Assembly: GCA_005406025.1 (NCBI GenBank)
Contig: BGZK01000764.1
Coordinates: 62,001 to 126,000 of the forward strand
DNA from: Eumeta japonica
Lineage: Eukaryota; Arthropoda; Insecta; Lepidoptera; Psychidae
Length of the DNA: 64,000 nt
Direction: 5' to 3'
This document shows, one piece after another, positions 43,553 to 56,139 of the stretch. The position numbers and the translations under genes are program-made. Below the pieces are notes generated by a model. It searched no databases and had not been told where the DNA came from. It saw nothing but the letters and a program-made list of their open reading frames with translations. Every line of letters begins with the position of its first letter. Within the stretch, counting starts at the first letter, position 1.

Positions 43553-43860
43553 ATCGATGGGCAAATGAGCTTGCAGGCCAACAGAGAAGATGGACGTCGC
43601 CGTCCATAAACACTGACAACCTCAGAGGAGTCACCAGTGAGTAACCGGCCTTTTGCGTAGAAATAGGATATCTCACGGAGAGGGGAAGGTCAATGAATGA
43701 AAGTGGGGTGATGGAGGAGAGTGAGGCGCCGGAACTTTTAGTCACTAGTCGAAACGCACCCACGGAAGCTGTTACTTTACGCCTGTATTTTACGAAAGTG
43801 TGATATCTCAGGTCGATCCAGCCCATTTTCGTGCACAACCAAATCGACCGTAGCATGGCT
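43553..43860 (+). repeat. Dispersed Lepidopteran repeat Z, copy 1
   Basis: GATGGGCAAATGAGCTTGCAG ... CCAGCCCATTTTCGTGCACA pairs with 57567-57886 in the same orientation, with several matched blocks (AGATGG, CGCCG, GGGGTGATG). The leading GGGCAAACGAGC...GCGGGTCACC-type motif is familiar from many Lepidopteran repeats, but I cannot name the family. The minus-strand ORF through it is not a gene. Confidence 0.65.
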
Positions 43861-44164
43861 TTAGCGCTCTAAGTTAGGGATGGCTTTAAGTCTCCAATTG
43901 CAGGACCGTACCCATACAACGATAATGTTGTCGATTTGTATGCCCGGCTTGATTGATTACCACGTGAGTGATCGCTAGATTTGTTTCGAAACTTCATTCC
44001 CGACGCGGCAGCATTTAATAAGTGACGTCAATTAATGTTGAACAGGGCGAACGATTGCGGACTACGCTTATAAACTGAATAATTCAATAACGGAATAACT
44101 TCGCTAGAAATAGAGTACTCCCCTAGAATAGTATTTTATATTATTTATCACAAAATGCATGAGA

Positions 44165-44520
44165 GTTGTTTACATTGTTAGGCATTTAATTGATTAGAAC
44201 ATTCCAGACTACAATAAATCTCGTGTCTTTACCTCGAAAGTGACATGTTTACTTCTTTGTTTTTAGTAAATGATTTATATGTAGTTTTGTGTATACTGGA
44301 AGAACATTCGAGACCACACACTGAGGGGCATATATTTCGGGATTCTAGCGCCGCAAGTTAGTTTTTTTTTCGGCGATTATTGTGTTCACGAGTTAAATGC
44401 GACAAATTTAAAGTACTAAAGTGGTACCGTCCGTAGTGCTTTTCTGTATTTCAATGTTCCTGAATATGCACCTTCTTCTTTTTTGCGTGTTTACCTACTT
44501 TTACACACTGTCTCAATCCT
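44165..44520 (+). repeat. Dispersed repeat Y, copy 2
   Basis: Partner of 27240-27595. Shared blocks include CATTCGAGACCAC, GTCCGTAGTGCTTTTCTGTA and GCGTGTTTACC. It lies immediately upstream of the GGAACCC-type repeat. Confidence 0.55.
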
Positions 44521-44659
44521 CCAATGATAGTGAATCCGATAGTATTTTTTCTTAACAATACTAATTGATAACGACGCTATCTAAAACTGGATGACTTATT
44601 TCAGTTTTACTTTACCTGTATGATTTGTATAATGTGTTGAATTTCTTATTTTATGGTTC

Positions 44660-45476
44660 TGTAATTAATAAGAACCCGTATAGTTTCGCCACGTCTGTAT
44701 GTCTGTCTAGCTGCTTTCTGCGGCTTAGCTCACAGACTCTTAAGTAATAGAAAGGTGTAGTTTGGTATGGGTATACATATTAACCACTCCAACAAAGTGG
44801 TAGAATAAAATTTAAAAATAAATAAAATTTTTTTAGGGTATCTCCCCTATACAAAAAGTGGCGAAGATTTTTTTTCTCGTTTATTCCATAGTGTAGGGCA
44901 TCAATGAGTCGCTCATTCAAAAAATCACGGCTCTTTGAAAACTATTTATCGATTTAGGAATCTGTTTGCGAAATCTTTAGCTTTAATTTTTGTTTAAAGT
45001 CTAGGGTCCCGTCCCCCCCAAGCAACTAAATAATTATACTTGAATATGTGATAAAATTTATGGCGGTATTATTTATGATGAATTTAAAAGTAATACAGTC
45101 ACAGTTAAGTAGGCTTTACAAATAAACGAGCGAAAGTTGTTCAACTTATAAAATGTACTTGGAGAAGTTAAAAGCAAAATCTCTTACAAATTCTATTGAA
45201 ATTTACTTAGTTGACTTCGTTGGTTGGGTAAAATAACCAGTAAATAATTATGAGCTATGTAAAATTAGGGATATGTAAGATCATAATATCCTTGACACCC
45301 GTCTCATGTGGATCCCTTTTTAGACGTTATTAGCCGTTAAGTTGTGAACTCAATTAAAAGGTTCATAGTATCAAACAGAAAGCCTTTTTTTAAGTCCCAA
45401 GACCGTATATAGTGACGTGCAACTACGGAACCCTACAATGCGCGTGACCCGACACGCCCTTGGCCGGGTTTTTTTT
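44660..45476 (+). repeat. Lepidopteran GGAACCC/TTGGCCGG dispersed repeat, near full length
   Basis: Starts with AGAACCCGTATAGTTTCGCC, then GTCTGTATGTCTGTC. It continues with TTTGGTATGGGTAT, AACAAAGTGG, TTAGGGTATCTCCCC and GTAGGGCATC. It ends with ACGGAACCCTACAATGCGCG, then CCCGACACGCCCTTGGCCGG and a T run. The whole order matches a non-coding repeat that is abundant in Lepidopteran genomes (recognised from memory). A shorter copy is at 13228. Confidence 0.75.
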
Positions 45477-46023
45477 GAGGGTAAACTAAGCAATTTTCAG
45501 CAGCAATTTAGAAGGCACTTAATGAGTGATGAATTCTAAAAATATAGTACAGTGACCCATATCAAGTGTGATGTAATAACACGAGATAAAGATATTTTCG
45601 AATTACGGGGCACTAAGAAAAGATTACGTTAATTTAATTTTGAAAATTATAACGAAAAGGCATATTTCTTACATGGGGATAGATGTGGGTGTATATTATT
45701 ATAATTGTTGTTATTATGCACTATAAAGAAAATTATAATAATTAGTGTATATATTCGTTTATTATCAAAACTAGGGAAAGAATTTTGTTCGACAGTGTCT
45801 TACATCTACACTACACTGTCGTTAGACAATCGTACACATTCGCCGTAGTTTGTTGTTACAACAAGGACACAAGAATGGACAAACCTTTAATTAAGATTAA
45901 TGGGCCTCGGGTCATAGACCTTTGAACTAGATTCACCAAATAACAATGCGCACGTAAATTATAGGGCATAATTTTATTGTGTATCTGAAATTGCAGTTAT
46001 AGGGTTCACGGAAATTTTGTTTA

Positions 46024-46095
46024 TTACACTCCTGTTTCGCAAAGAGGTAAGCAGAGACCACAGCTTAGATTTCCACTTGTTACGATATTTATATA
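46024..46095 (+). repeat. GTAGGCAGAGAC-type short repeat, copy 1
   Basis: CACTCCTGTTTCGCAAAGAGG, then TAAGCAGAGACCACAG and TTTCCACTTGTTACGATATT. It matches a consensus seen at 46505 and 60700 and common next to LINE tails in Lepidoptera. Here it directly precedes the LINE relic at 46205. Confidence 0.6.
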
Positions 46096-46204
46096 CACTT
46101 TCTTTTACTTCACCGACACCAGTGGCGACTATCGATTGTTTCAAGCATACTTGTTGGATTTGGGTGCTTAAAATTTAATCATTCTTTTATTCGTTACCAA
46201 TTTT

Positions 46205-46405
46205 GTCGGTGCCAAATTTTTTAAGGCGCTTCTTGCCAACTCCTCCTTCACACATATTCGCTTTATACATTATTTTTGTCGTCAGTGTACTTTCGTTCAT
46301 CTTGTACAAATGCTCAAACCACCTCAACATACCCTCTTCTACTCTAGTACATCTTTCAAACGACACCGTTTTACCGCATCGCAGTAGTATCTATAGTGTA
46401 GGTGT
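46205..46405 (-). pseudogene. LINE RT tail relic (minus strand)
   Basis: The minus strand reads EEGMLRWFEHLYKMNESTLT, then TKIMYKANMCEGGVGKKR, the GMLRWFGHLxRMxExRLTxxIYxA motif of insect non-LTR elements. It continues the same region as the relic at 27679, but from another copy in the opposite orientation. Frameshifted 5' of EEGML. Confidence 0.82.
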
Positions 46406-46504
46406 GTAATTACAATGTTATATTTACGTACAAATAACATTACTAGTATTGGTTAGCAATCCAATGGATTACCTACAAAAAGGTAATTTTCGTAAATAAT
46501 GTAA

Positions 46505-46605
46505 TAATAATAACATAAACTTAAGCATATTTCCCAGAAGGATACGAAGATAGAAATCTATAGTTTCTGAGTATAGATTTCCACGTGGCACGATTTCTGC
46601 ATATC
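46505..46605 (+). repeat. GTAGGCAGAGAC-type short repeat, copy 2
   Basis: TTTCCCAGAAGGATACGAAG, then AGATTTCCACGTGGCACGAT and TTCTGCATAT. Related to the copies at 46024 and 60700. Confidence 0.6.
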
Positions 46606-47109
46606 GCGGAGATTTAAATCGTAAGAAACTGCTTAAAGACCCATTTTAGGTGTTGCCAGTATTAAGTACGTCCATAATAGAAAAATCATAAGCAATTCGC
46701 TATTGGGTGTCCGTCAATAACTTTCGTTAATTTGTTACTGTTCAAATTATGTGTTCAAAAAGAAATTTTGTATTCTATCTATATCTTTGGTTTTCTTTAA
46801 GCACTTCATTGATTTAAAAAAATGACAGTGTAGAAAAAAATATGATTTCTTAATTGCATGTAATTACTAAGGAAAAAGTTTATTATATATGAAGCGGCAA
46901 AATGAACTCTCCTTCTTGTCGTATAAAGTGTCCATTAATAAGGCTTGTATGTTTGATTAATAAAATCCGTTACGTTGTACGTAATATTTAGTGTACCATT
47001 TTTAAAATTAATATTATATTTAAAAAAAGGACAGCGGTCTTTTATGATAATTTCAAATTTGCCTCTGTTTTGGTTATTACCGAACTAGTTATATTCGTTG
47101 CGAATGTAC

Positions 47110-47215
47110 ACAAGAGTGGCGGGAGCGGTAAGAGGTCCGGCTCTCGCCCTCCCCGCCCTCCGTCCCTCCCTCGCCGGGTGAGGCGCGTTGCCCGGTTCAC
47201 AAGTCGCTGTCAACG
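47110..47215. other. Short GC-rich, pyrimidine-rich patch
   Basis: About 100 bp with CCCTCCCCGCCCTCCGTCCC. An ORF runs through it without a domain. Confidence 0.3.
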
Positions 47216-48862
47216 AGTATGTGTTTCGGATTCTGTTAAGTACTTACTTTTTTTTATATATATAAAGTTATGTTGAGGACTAGAAAAGAATTAGAAATAT
47301 TCAGACAAATTTAATCTCGTAGTGGATAGAGAAATATTGTACATATCATACTATCTATAATTTGTTGTGATTAATTCTTATGTGAGGTATGGCGGACAAT
47401 ATATAACAACTGAACATCGGAATTACGGACGAGATAATAACATTGGAAGTCGAAGATTCGCAGATGTAGTTCGTCTCTAAGGATAGATTGTTGTGATTCC
47501 AATTAGAGATCGCAGTCTGCACGTTTATAGTCCTTCGAGGATATTGAACGACGCTTGAGCATCATTAGACCTGAGCATAGACTCTAAATAAAGATCGAAA
47601 GAGATTTCAAATTGGTACGATATTAATGTACCTTAATCCAAAAACGTCCCATCATCGTGTCTGAAAATCTGATCGCTATCCGATTATGGCGGATTACGCA
47701 CGATTATGTCACCTATACAGCGGTGCGTGCCTACAATCGTCCAACATAGCCCATTGTGCCGGAGTACCTACACGCGTCGCCCGGGAGACGCCACCGTCTA
47801 TGGCTTGGTTATAGCTTATATTTAGGGAGCGTTTTTTTCTCGCTTAGAACCTGTCTAAAATCAGGCCAAAACAACGAAGTAAATAGCATAGATATACTCG
47901 ATAGTATGGCAGCCGGTATTGAGCAAGCACTTTTCTCTTATGCCCTTGACTACTTGTAATTATTTATAACTTGTTATTTAATTGACTACCTACTAGTGGT
48001 CTTGAATTATCAATCGTTTTACAGGTTTTAAACGAGATCATATTGCGACACCTGGATACTCTGGTTTCTTTAGTAATACTCCGTGACCAGTGACCAATGA
48101 GTAGACATTTAGCGTAAATAGTAAGCAAATGTCGAACAGCATTTTTATTCAAAGATGGGAATTCTAATCTAACATTGACCTAGCTCAATTTTTCTAGTTG
48201 ACTTTTTTTTATCAAGCAATCAATTATGTTTTCATTGTTTTCATTTTTTAGGTTTCATGCCAAATATGATATTATTATGAATTGTATATTTATAATATGT
48301 ATAAAATGCTAAAGTGTTTATTTAAACAACGCCCTTTATCTTTGCAATAACTCCATACAAAAATTTTAAAATGGTTCCTTAGACTATTATATTATATATG
48401 TGTGTGTATATAATCAATTTTCTTGCTCTTATCCACATTACCTTTTTTGTAGGAAATTACATTTCCTAATAGTTTATTATTTACATTTTTTTTCTGTAGC
48501 TCTCGTTGTTTGCGAGATAATGGCCAAATTTATGCAAAAATCAGGTTTAGGGACCCGTAATACCTCGCCATTGTGAGTTACGGTTTCGCTACAATGGGGA
48601 CTTTTGTAGAGCGTTCAATTCTGAAGAAGACGTATTTTTGGGTATGCCGATACCATGGAATGCCGCAGAGCTATAAAAATTAAAGAAACTGAATTTACGT
48701 GTATTTTAGATTTAAAAAATTCAAAATTAAAATTAAGAGCTCCGCTTTGGACAGGGTCTTTTCTTAGCGTATAGAACCATATTTTGCTGCGGAAGCGAAG
48801 AAAAAAATAGTCATTCAAAACGAATCACCTTAATATATATATTATATTATATACGTATGCGA

Positions 48863-48893
48863 GTGTGTGTGTGCGTGCGTGCGTGCGTGCGTG
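48863..48893. repeat. (GT)n(GTGC)n microsatellite
   Basis: GTGTGTGTGTGC followed by five GTGC-type units. Confidence 0.95.
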
Positions 48894-51759
48894 TTCTTTA
48901 ACAATCACAATTATTAAAAAGGTCCGAAAATATAACTTTTTATTAATACCATATTCATTGTCTTTACCGTACTAACACAAAACTTAGCTTTTGTCATTAG
49001 TGAACATAAAGATTGCTACTCGAACGTTGCATTTAATTTAAAACAGGCTGTACGAATAGATGAAGTACACTAACCTCACAGCTGACTTTGCTTCGTTTAA
49101 CAATTGGTTTGCTTTGCTCAATGACTATGGTCTTACCGGCCGACGATTGAAACGATTATATAAGAGAGAAATAGACTTGTATAGGTGCCGCGACTTCGGC
49201 CTCGTGCACCTTAAAGTAAGATAAAGTGTAACTTAGATTTTTAATTGGATCCTGAGTTAGTTGAGTGCTTTTTGTAATATATCAACAAATAGACAGACAG
49301 TCAAAAATTCCAAGACCTTTGTTTTGGACTTAGACGTCTTTAAATATTTGAGCCTAATTAGTTTTTCAAAAATATCCGTAATTCTATACATTAGGGATAT
49401 TTTTGTCACAACTCGTTACATTTTATCTACATGCAGTTTATTCTGTATGTATTATTAAATCTTTTATAGATCTCATGTATACATAAAAATCTACATAAGG
49501 TGGTCAATACCTGTATACGATCTAACGTATTTCAAGGTTGCTCTCGTGAAAAGTGTTTCGTTACATTATGGGCATGCTAAAAAATATGAATACGTATATC
49601 ACGTTATTAGAACACACGTCCTAACAGTCAGTGTAAATATGAGAAATAGTTGATAAATATTGCAATAGTTGTAAACTTAATGTATTGCACAGATACTTGT
49701 TTATTTGTCAGACATCAATATTATTAAATATTAAAGTTATTACATTTGTATATGCACTAATAAACATTTATATAGTAATTTTCCAAAAAAATCGCTATAA
49801 GTTTTTACGCACAATTACCGAGTATTAATATTAAAATTGGGTTTAACACAACTTATTCTAACTCAATTTAAGAAAATTACAAGACATTTGTTGAATTTTA
49901 TTTAATGTTCATCGGAAATTTGCTTAGCATTTAGCAATATTACAAGTATGGTGAAGTTTGAAGTTATATTTCTTTTATCGCATATGAAAAATGATGAGAG
50001 TGAATTTGAATCGAAGTGACACGATGAAACTACAGTAGGCATGAAGTTCTTCGTCCGCAAGCGATCTAGCGACAACTCAGACCGCTAATAACTGACGTGC
50101 CAATAAGAATTGCTGTTAATTATAAGTAATTAATATTATTCTTTTTATAAATTTTGTAAATCTTTCTCTTTAACTTATACTGTAACAAGCAAGCATAAGA
50201 CCGTATGGAGTAATGAAATACGTCCGATGGATTGTAAAACGCTTAGGCCACCATCTAGTGGTGAAAAGTAAAACTAATAAATTAACCAACCGTTCAAAAA
50301 AATTTCAACACATGTAGGAAAAAAACAAATATTTTGGTGGATTTATAACTCATCATGTAATTCTAAAAACAATAAAAGTACTTCTAAATTTTAAATGATT
50401 TTATGTCAATTTGAGTCCCAATATTCTTTTTTAAATTAAAAAAAAATATTGTAAATTAAGGTACAATCAATTTTGTAAATTTACAACCTTTTCATTAGAA
50501 AGTTACCAAATAGATTCTAAAATAATTTATTACTGTAGGTTTTTCCATATATTTTGAGAAATCACTCAAATTGCATTATATTTCGTATTGTTACACTTTG
50601 ATTTGTAACTTTAAATATGTTTTATTTTTGTAAAACAATTGTGATTTTACAAAAAAGTTAACAGTGTGGATGAAGAATTAATTACAAACGTCTTACAGCG
50701 AAGAATTTATTTAAATCATTCCTTAATCTCCAACTCTCCTATCCCTGTTATTAATTTTCCAAAGAAAATCGATTGTAACTAATTTTCCCATTCGGCGAGC
50801 GCTTTGATTCTTTTCGGCCGTTGCTTTCGAACAACGATTCATCATATTGTAGATTAAAAAGAATACAATCTATGTTTTTTACCCGTCAGAAACATCGTCG
50901 GCGCCGCAACTCCCTAAAGAAATACAGGACGGACGAAACCTTTTATAAGACGCAATTTATAGTCTATTGTTTACGTTCAGCCAACGAAGCATAAACAACA
51001 CTGCATGGACCTCGTCTGCTAATCTATTTCGGAAGCGCGCGTTGCGAGAGGCGGTAGCGCAGGGGCTTATACGTACACTAAGACTTCGACATTCTCCAAC
51101 TATATAATGAATTAATTTAACTAGCAGTTATTTATTTTTATCGGTAAATATCGTTTTAACTTATGACCGTAAACATAACTTACGTGAGATATAAAAAAAA
51201 TATACGTCAAAATCATGAAGTCTTTCTATTCTTCTCTATGACTAAAATATTCGAACTCAGTGATATTTCAGCTTTCAACAGTGTTGACATCCTTTCAAGA
51301 CACGTTTTGCAGTCGTGTTTGTGAAGGGAAATTGAAATGTTTATAGATTTTCCTGAAGGGTGTTCAGCATAGATGCATTCTATGCCGAATGCCTCACAGG
51401 ATGTCGAGTTTTGTTGTCCTTTTTACATCAATAGCTTTCATTACTGTTCTCTTCTGTTTGTCTTTCTTCATCTGACACCGACAGTGATTATGAAACTATC
51501 TAATTAACTAAACTAAAACAAATATTTTATAATTCGGATTCTGTGTCTCATTAAAAATACTATTAGTACTACGACTTTTTAGTGTAATGCTATTTTTAAA
51601 TGTAATAATTCTTTAGCTAATCTAGATAGGCTTATGAAAACTGTTTTTTTTTTAATTTTCTTTTTTGAAAAGTAATTTTATTTAACATATTCTAGTGGTT
51701 GGATAATTAAACTTCATAAGTCGTCTGCTTTCACTCAATTAACACAATAGAAAATATAA

Positions 51760-51870
51760 TAATTGACCGGGCCGTCGGGTTGCTTTTGTACGGGCAAATA
51801 AAAAAACCGTTTCATTTCGAATGTAGGGGATAATGAGAAACTCACCGATCTCACTCGGTGGGAAAACTAG
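51760..51870 (+). mobile_element. Helitron-like 3' terminus
   Basis: A perfect hairpin CACCGA-TCTCAC-TCGGTG (51843-51860) is followed by GGAAAACTAG and then T. A terminal hairpin some ten bases before CTRR and insertion next to T is the Helitron 3' signature (family knowledge). I could not locate the 5' TC end, so the left boundary is arbitrary. No Rep/helicase coding sequence, hence non-autonomous or truncated. Confidence 0.65.
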
Positions 51871-52200
51871 TTCTGATTTCAAATTGTCCGGTGGCACCGG
51901 CAATCATTACACTGTTCTATATTGTTAATTATATATTCATGGGTGTATCAGGAATAATGAAATTTGGATTATATTTTTTTTGGGTTTACCCGGGTTGCTG
52001 TTTTATCACGCTTTTATTAGCTTCACTTGTATGTTTGTGAGTTTGTGAGCTTGTTTGTTTGTAACTGACTCCTTTGAACTCGATTTCGTCCCACTTTGAA
52101 CGGGCAGATTTAATTCAAACTCTGCGCACTTATCAAGAATCGCTGACAGTACAATAATTTGATAAGTTTATCTCATTATCTTGCCAGGATCGAATAATTT
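51871..52200 (+). repeat. Dispersed Lepidopteran-type repeat
   Basis: The stretch with GCTTTTATTAGCTTCACTTG, then GACTCCTTTGAACTCGATTT and TAATTCAAACTCTGCGCACT resembles a common Lepidopteran non-coding repeat. It abuts the Helitron-like end at 51870, so the two may have a shared history. Boundaries uncertain. Confidence 0.4.
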
Positions 52201-52245
52201 CGTCACGTATCGTCTGCGTGAGAGCAAATGGCTTATTATTTTTAT

Positions 52246-52277
52246 TAAATTCTATTACTGCTTTGTAATAGAATTTA
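52246..52277. repeat. Perfect 13-bp hairpin
   Basis: TAAATTCTATTAC (52246-52258) pairs with GTAATAGAATTTA (52265-52277) around TGCTTT. Confidence 0.85.
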
Positions 52278-52374
52278 GTAACAGTAATAAGCATTATTAT
52301 TAATTCAACTATTATTGTATCGTTAAAAATAACAAACTTTTAACAATGAATTGAACTAAAAAGGAAAAATAAAT

Positions 52375-52755
52375 ATAATTTAAAGAAACCAAGAAACACG
52401 CTTTTAAAGCACATCAAACTAAAAAGTGAAAAATAATTCTTAATATAAGCTGAAAAAAATAATGAAAAATTACGAAAAATACTAATATTATTGTGGAAAA
52501 AGCATGGGTTGCTCTTTATACGGGAAAAGTGGCATAAAGCGCCCCACGCTTTTCCACAATGATACTAGTATTTTTGTGGAAAAAGCGTGGGTTGCTCTTT
52601 ATACGAGAAATGTGACACAAAGCGCACTATGCTTTTTCCACAGTAATACTGGCATTTTTCGTCATTGTTCATTATTTTTTTCAGCTTATATTAAGAATTA
52701 TTTTTCACTTTTTAGTTTGATGTTTTTTAAAATCGTGTTTTTTAGTTTTTTTAAA
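52375..52755. mobile_element. Palindromic (foldback) element with two tandem internal hairpins
   Basis: Left arm (about 52375-52495) and right arm (about 52625-52755) are inverted copies: ACATCAAACTAAAAAGTG at 52412 against its complement ending at 52723, through AATTCTTAATATAAGCTG. Between them are two tandem units (about 52492-52560 and 52574-52642), each itself a hairpin: TTGTGGAAAAAGC ... GCTTTTCCACAA, enclosing GGGTTGCTCTTTATACG. No ORF of its own. The left arm continues to diverged sequence at 52375. Target duplication not clear. Confidence 0.8.
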
Positions 52756-53039
52756 CTATATGTTTTATTGTTTTTTTATGCTTAATGATGGTTGGAAACA
52801 CATTTATTGGCAGTGTCAATAGATTCCTGTATATGTTGTTGTATGCGTTTGTCTAAAAATTCTTAATGATATGCTGATTCTGTGCATAAGTATCGCATCT
52901 TCGCTGCATTGATTATACTTTCGTGTTTCTTTTGCTATACCCAGATTTCACTGCCGTAAGTGTAGCGACTTGAACTTCGTTATTTAAAAAAGGTTGTTTC
53001 GTATTTTATATAAAAAATCAAGATAATTTTTCATCGTAT

Positions 53040-53043
<4 letters not shown>

Positions 53044-53076
<33 letters not shown>
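53044..53076. repeat. (TA)n microsatellite
   Basis: About 16 TA units inside the 3' end of the mariner copy. Confidence 0.95.
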
Positions 53077-53079
<3 letters not shown>

Positions 53080-53868
53080 ATCATTTTTTCGGTAAGAAAC
53101 ATAATCCCATTGCTGTAAAAAATTTGGGACTTCTGACCAAAAAATTGTGACAAGTAATTTTAACCTAACACTACGTAAAGAATTCAAGAGACCGAAACAG
53201 ATAAAATTCTGAGGGTGCAAGGTTAGGGCTATATGGTGGATGCATTAACGCTTCCTAACTAATCACTCTCAATATTTGCTGAGTGGCTAAAGATGCATGT
53301 GGTTTGACATTATCGTGGTGAAAAACCACACCTTTTCTTTTTATCAATTCTGGTCGTTTTTTCTCTACTTCTTGCTTGTGTCTAATTAGTTGTTGGCAGT
53401 AGAGATCCAAATTGATGGGTTCGCCCGGCGATAAAACTCATAATGAATAATGCCCTTCTAATCCCACTATGACCATGATCTTGTCCTACGCACGTTCTTG
53501 TCGTACATAATCCATTTTACATCACCAGTGATTCATTAGATTTCTTTCAGTGAGCTTGTGTAGGATCCAAATATCTAGCTTTTTTGTACATTCAGCTTTT
53601 TTCAAATTGGTCAAAACTGTTTTGTTTTCAATCCCCAACTTTTCAGCTATCTCCTAAGAACTAATATGCCGATATTTCCCTACTTTTTGTAAATTGGCAT
53701 CGACTTTATCCATAAAAGGTCGACGAGCAAAGTTATTTTTAAAATTAACATCACCGGATTTAAAACGCTTGAACCAGTTTTATGCTATTCTTATACCCCA
53801 CTGCATTAGGTCCATAAACGTCACAAATTTTTTTCGCGGCTTGTGTCGCATTTTTCCCTTTTTGATAA

Positions 53869-55143
53869 TAGTCGGAGAGCCAGTAACACCCGTTTCATGA
53901 CGTGCTTGATGCACATTGAAATTTTTATATTGTATTTATATTGGATTGAGAGGTAGATTTACCTGTGTTTGCCTGGCCTATCCTGGGACACCAGGTAGTG
54001 CGCTTAAAGAACAGGTGTAAAAAAATTAATTCCGAAAAAGTGTTTGATTCACAGGCCAACAAGTAAAATTGAAAATTTGGACTATTTTAAAAATAAAATT
54101 AATTGAGGCAGACACTTTCAAGGGGGTTGATATCGAATAAATCTACCCCAAAGTTGATTTTCTTTAAATTAAATTTGAAGTGTTTGATTCACGCTGCCAT
54201 TTTTTTAGCGTTTTAATTGAATATAAAAAAAATTATGTGCAAAAAGGCAGACACTTTTTCCGGGGTTTAATTACCGGAAAATGTGAAAAAAATTATAAAA
54301 TACAATAGAAAGAGATAGGATGCGCGCGACTGTCGATATGAGTGAGAGCACCGATCACTGACAAATCACACACAAAACACCTTCCATTTTTTCAAACTAA
54401 ATTAAACTCACAGATGAACTATAAATTAAATAAAACCAATTACATGTTTTGTATCTAATGATTTTTCTAATAAACACAAACAATTTAAAAAAGAAACTTT
54501 ATAACATTGTCTCACAATAACATTGGCTCACTAGACAAAGGTTAACTGAAAATATGATGCGATGTAAACATACAGAGTACTGCCGGTACAGCTGTACATG
54601 ACCACGTGACCAACAGCCAATGAGAGCGTAGAGAAGAACCGCCGCAACGACAGTGATCGGCGCTCTCACTCATATCGACAGTCGCGCGCATCCTATCTCT
54701 TTCTATTGTATTTTATAATTTTTTTCACATTTTCCGGTGATTAAACCCCGGAAAAAGTGTCTGCCTTTTTGCATATAATTTTTTTTATATTTAATTAAAA
54801 CGCTAAAAAAATGGCAGGGTGAATCAAACACTTCAAATTTAATTTAAAGAAAATCAACTTTGGGGTAGATTTATTCGATATCAACCCCCTTGAAAGTGTC
54901 TGCCTCAATTAATTTTATTTTTAAAATAGTCCAAATTTTCAATTTTACTTGTTGGCCTGTGAATCAAACACTTTTTTCGGAATTAATTTTTTTACACCTG
55001 TTCTTTATGCGCACTACCTGGTGTCCCAGGATAGGCCAGGCAAACACAGGTAAATCTACCTCTCAATCCAATATAAATACAATATAAAAATTTCAATGTG
55101 CATCAAGCACGTCATGAAACGGGTGTTACTGGCTCTTGGACTA
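53869..55143. mobile_element. Long-TIR foldback element, 1275 bp, arms of about 490 bp
   Basis: The ends are TAGTCGGAGAGCCAGTAACA on the left and TAGTCCAAGAGCCAGTAACA on the right (minus strand). The arms (about 53869-54360 and 54651-55143) stay complementary for some 490 bp with only a handful of mismatches by eye (for example CTTAAAGAAC against CATAAAGAAC). The loop of about 290 bp has no ORF of note. TAA flanks both ends (53866-53868 and 55144-55146), compatible with a 3-bp duplication of the PIF/Harbinger type, though TA-duplicating elements are not excluded. Very similar arms imply a young insertion or ongoing arm-to-arm conversion. It sits inside a dead mariner. Confidence 0.88.
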
Positions 55144-56139
55144 TAACTAATCTTTAAAGTGTATCGCAATTCTACGGTAGATTAATTCATTTTGGTGCAC
55201 AGAAAAAACAATAGAAAAATGGCGAGACATCGTTTTTAGTTTTTAATTTATATATATAATCTATTTAAAGGTATAAAAACTAGCCAGATAGAAACAGCAC
55301 AACCAAAAAGATTTTACTGCAACTTTTTACTTATGAAATACAAAAAAAATTCCCCTACCTAATACATAGCCAGGTGCGCTTATGAACACAATTTTACTAT
55401 TGATAACAACAACGCGTCCCATTCACTCTATTTCACTTATTTATTATCTTTTCAATATCAATATCGCGCTCACCGCCATTTGTAAACAGACTACGCAAAC
55501 AGACACACTCACTTGTTCAACCCTCTCATCTCATACATATACTTTGCATTCAGTTATCCTTCCGCTTCTTTGAAACACCATGACATGAATAGGTTGAACA
55601 ATCATGGTGATCTACACCCCCCTTTCTGATACTTCTACAGACGTCAAACTGGTCAGTGTAATCTCCGTTTATTTTGGCCCAGACACCGGAGCCTCTGCAT
55701 CATAGACAACTATAAATATCGCTGTCTAGACATTACAATTCTCTTATCAATCCGCTACTCACGTCTTTCAATGGATAACGGTTTTTATAGATCATACCTT
55801 TTCACTGTATCATAATCTTTTTCCAGATCTACGAAGTGGAGATAACCTTTCGGTCCTTGTTCAAGAAGTTTAACGTGACGATGTTAATACTTGTTGTGTC
55901 CAAAATCAAGTGAAATCAAATTATGCGGAACAAGATAAAAAATATGTTTCAAGTCTTGGCACGTGACGCGTTTCCAGTGTGATTCAGCTACTTATGACGG
56001 TGGCGCAGGTGTCGCGTCAGTAGCCGCCTCAGCAGTTGCGGGATCATTAGTCGCATTTAGTCGACATCGGCCGATTTAGCTCACGACTCACTACGTCGTG
56101 TGAAATGGCTTCATGTGTATCTACGCACATATAAGCGAA

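Larger units (their letters stand above)
52985..55372 (-). mobile_element. Mariner copy, minus strand, split by a foldback element
   Basis: Minus-strand mariner from its 3' end (TGTTTCGTATTTTATAT near 52996) to its 5' end (TTCCCCTACCTAATA near 55360). It is interrupted at 53869-55143 by the inverted-repeat element. The transposase portion spans about 53090-53868. Relics show the same family as 23779, with many disruptions, and a (TA)n run sits in the 3' UTR (53044-53076). The 5' part resumes at 55147 and carries the region upstream of the start codon. Removing the insertion would leave an ordinary short mariner of about 1.1 kb. Confidence 0.85.
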
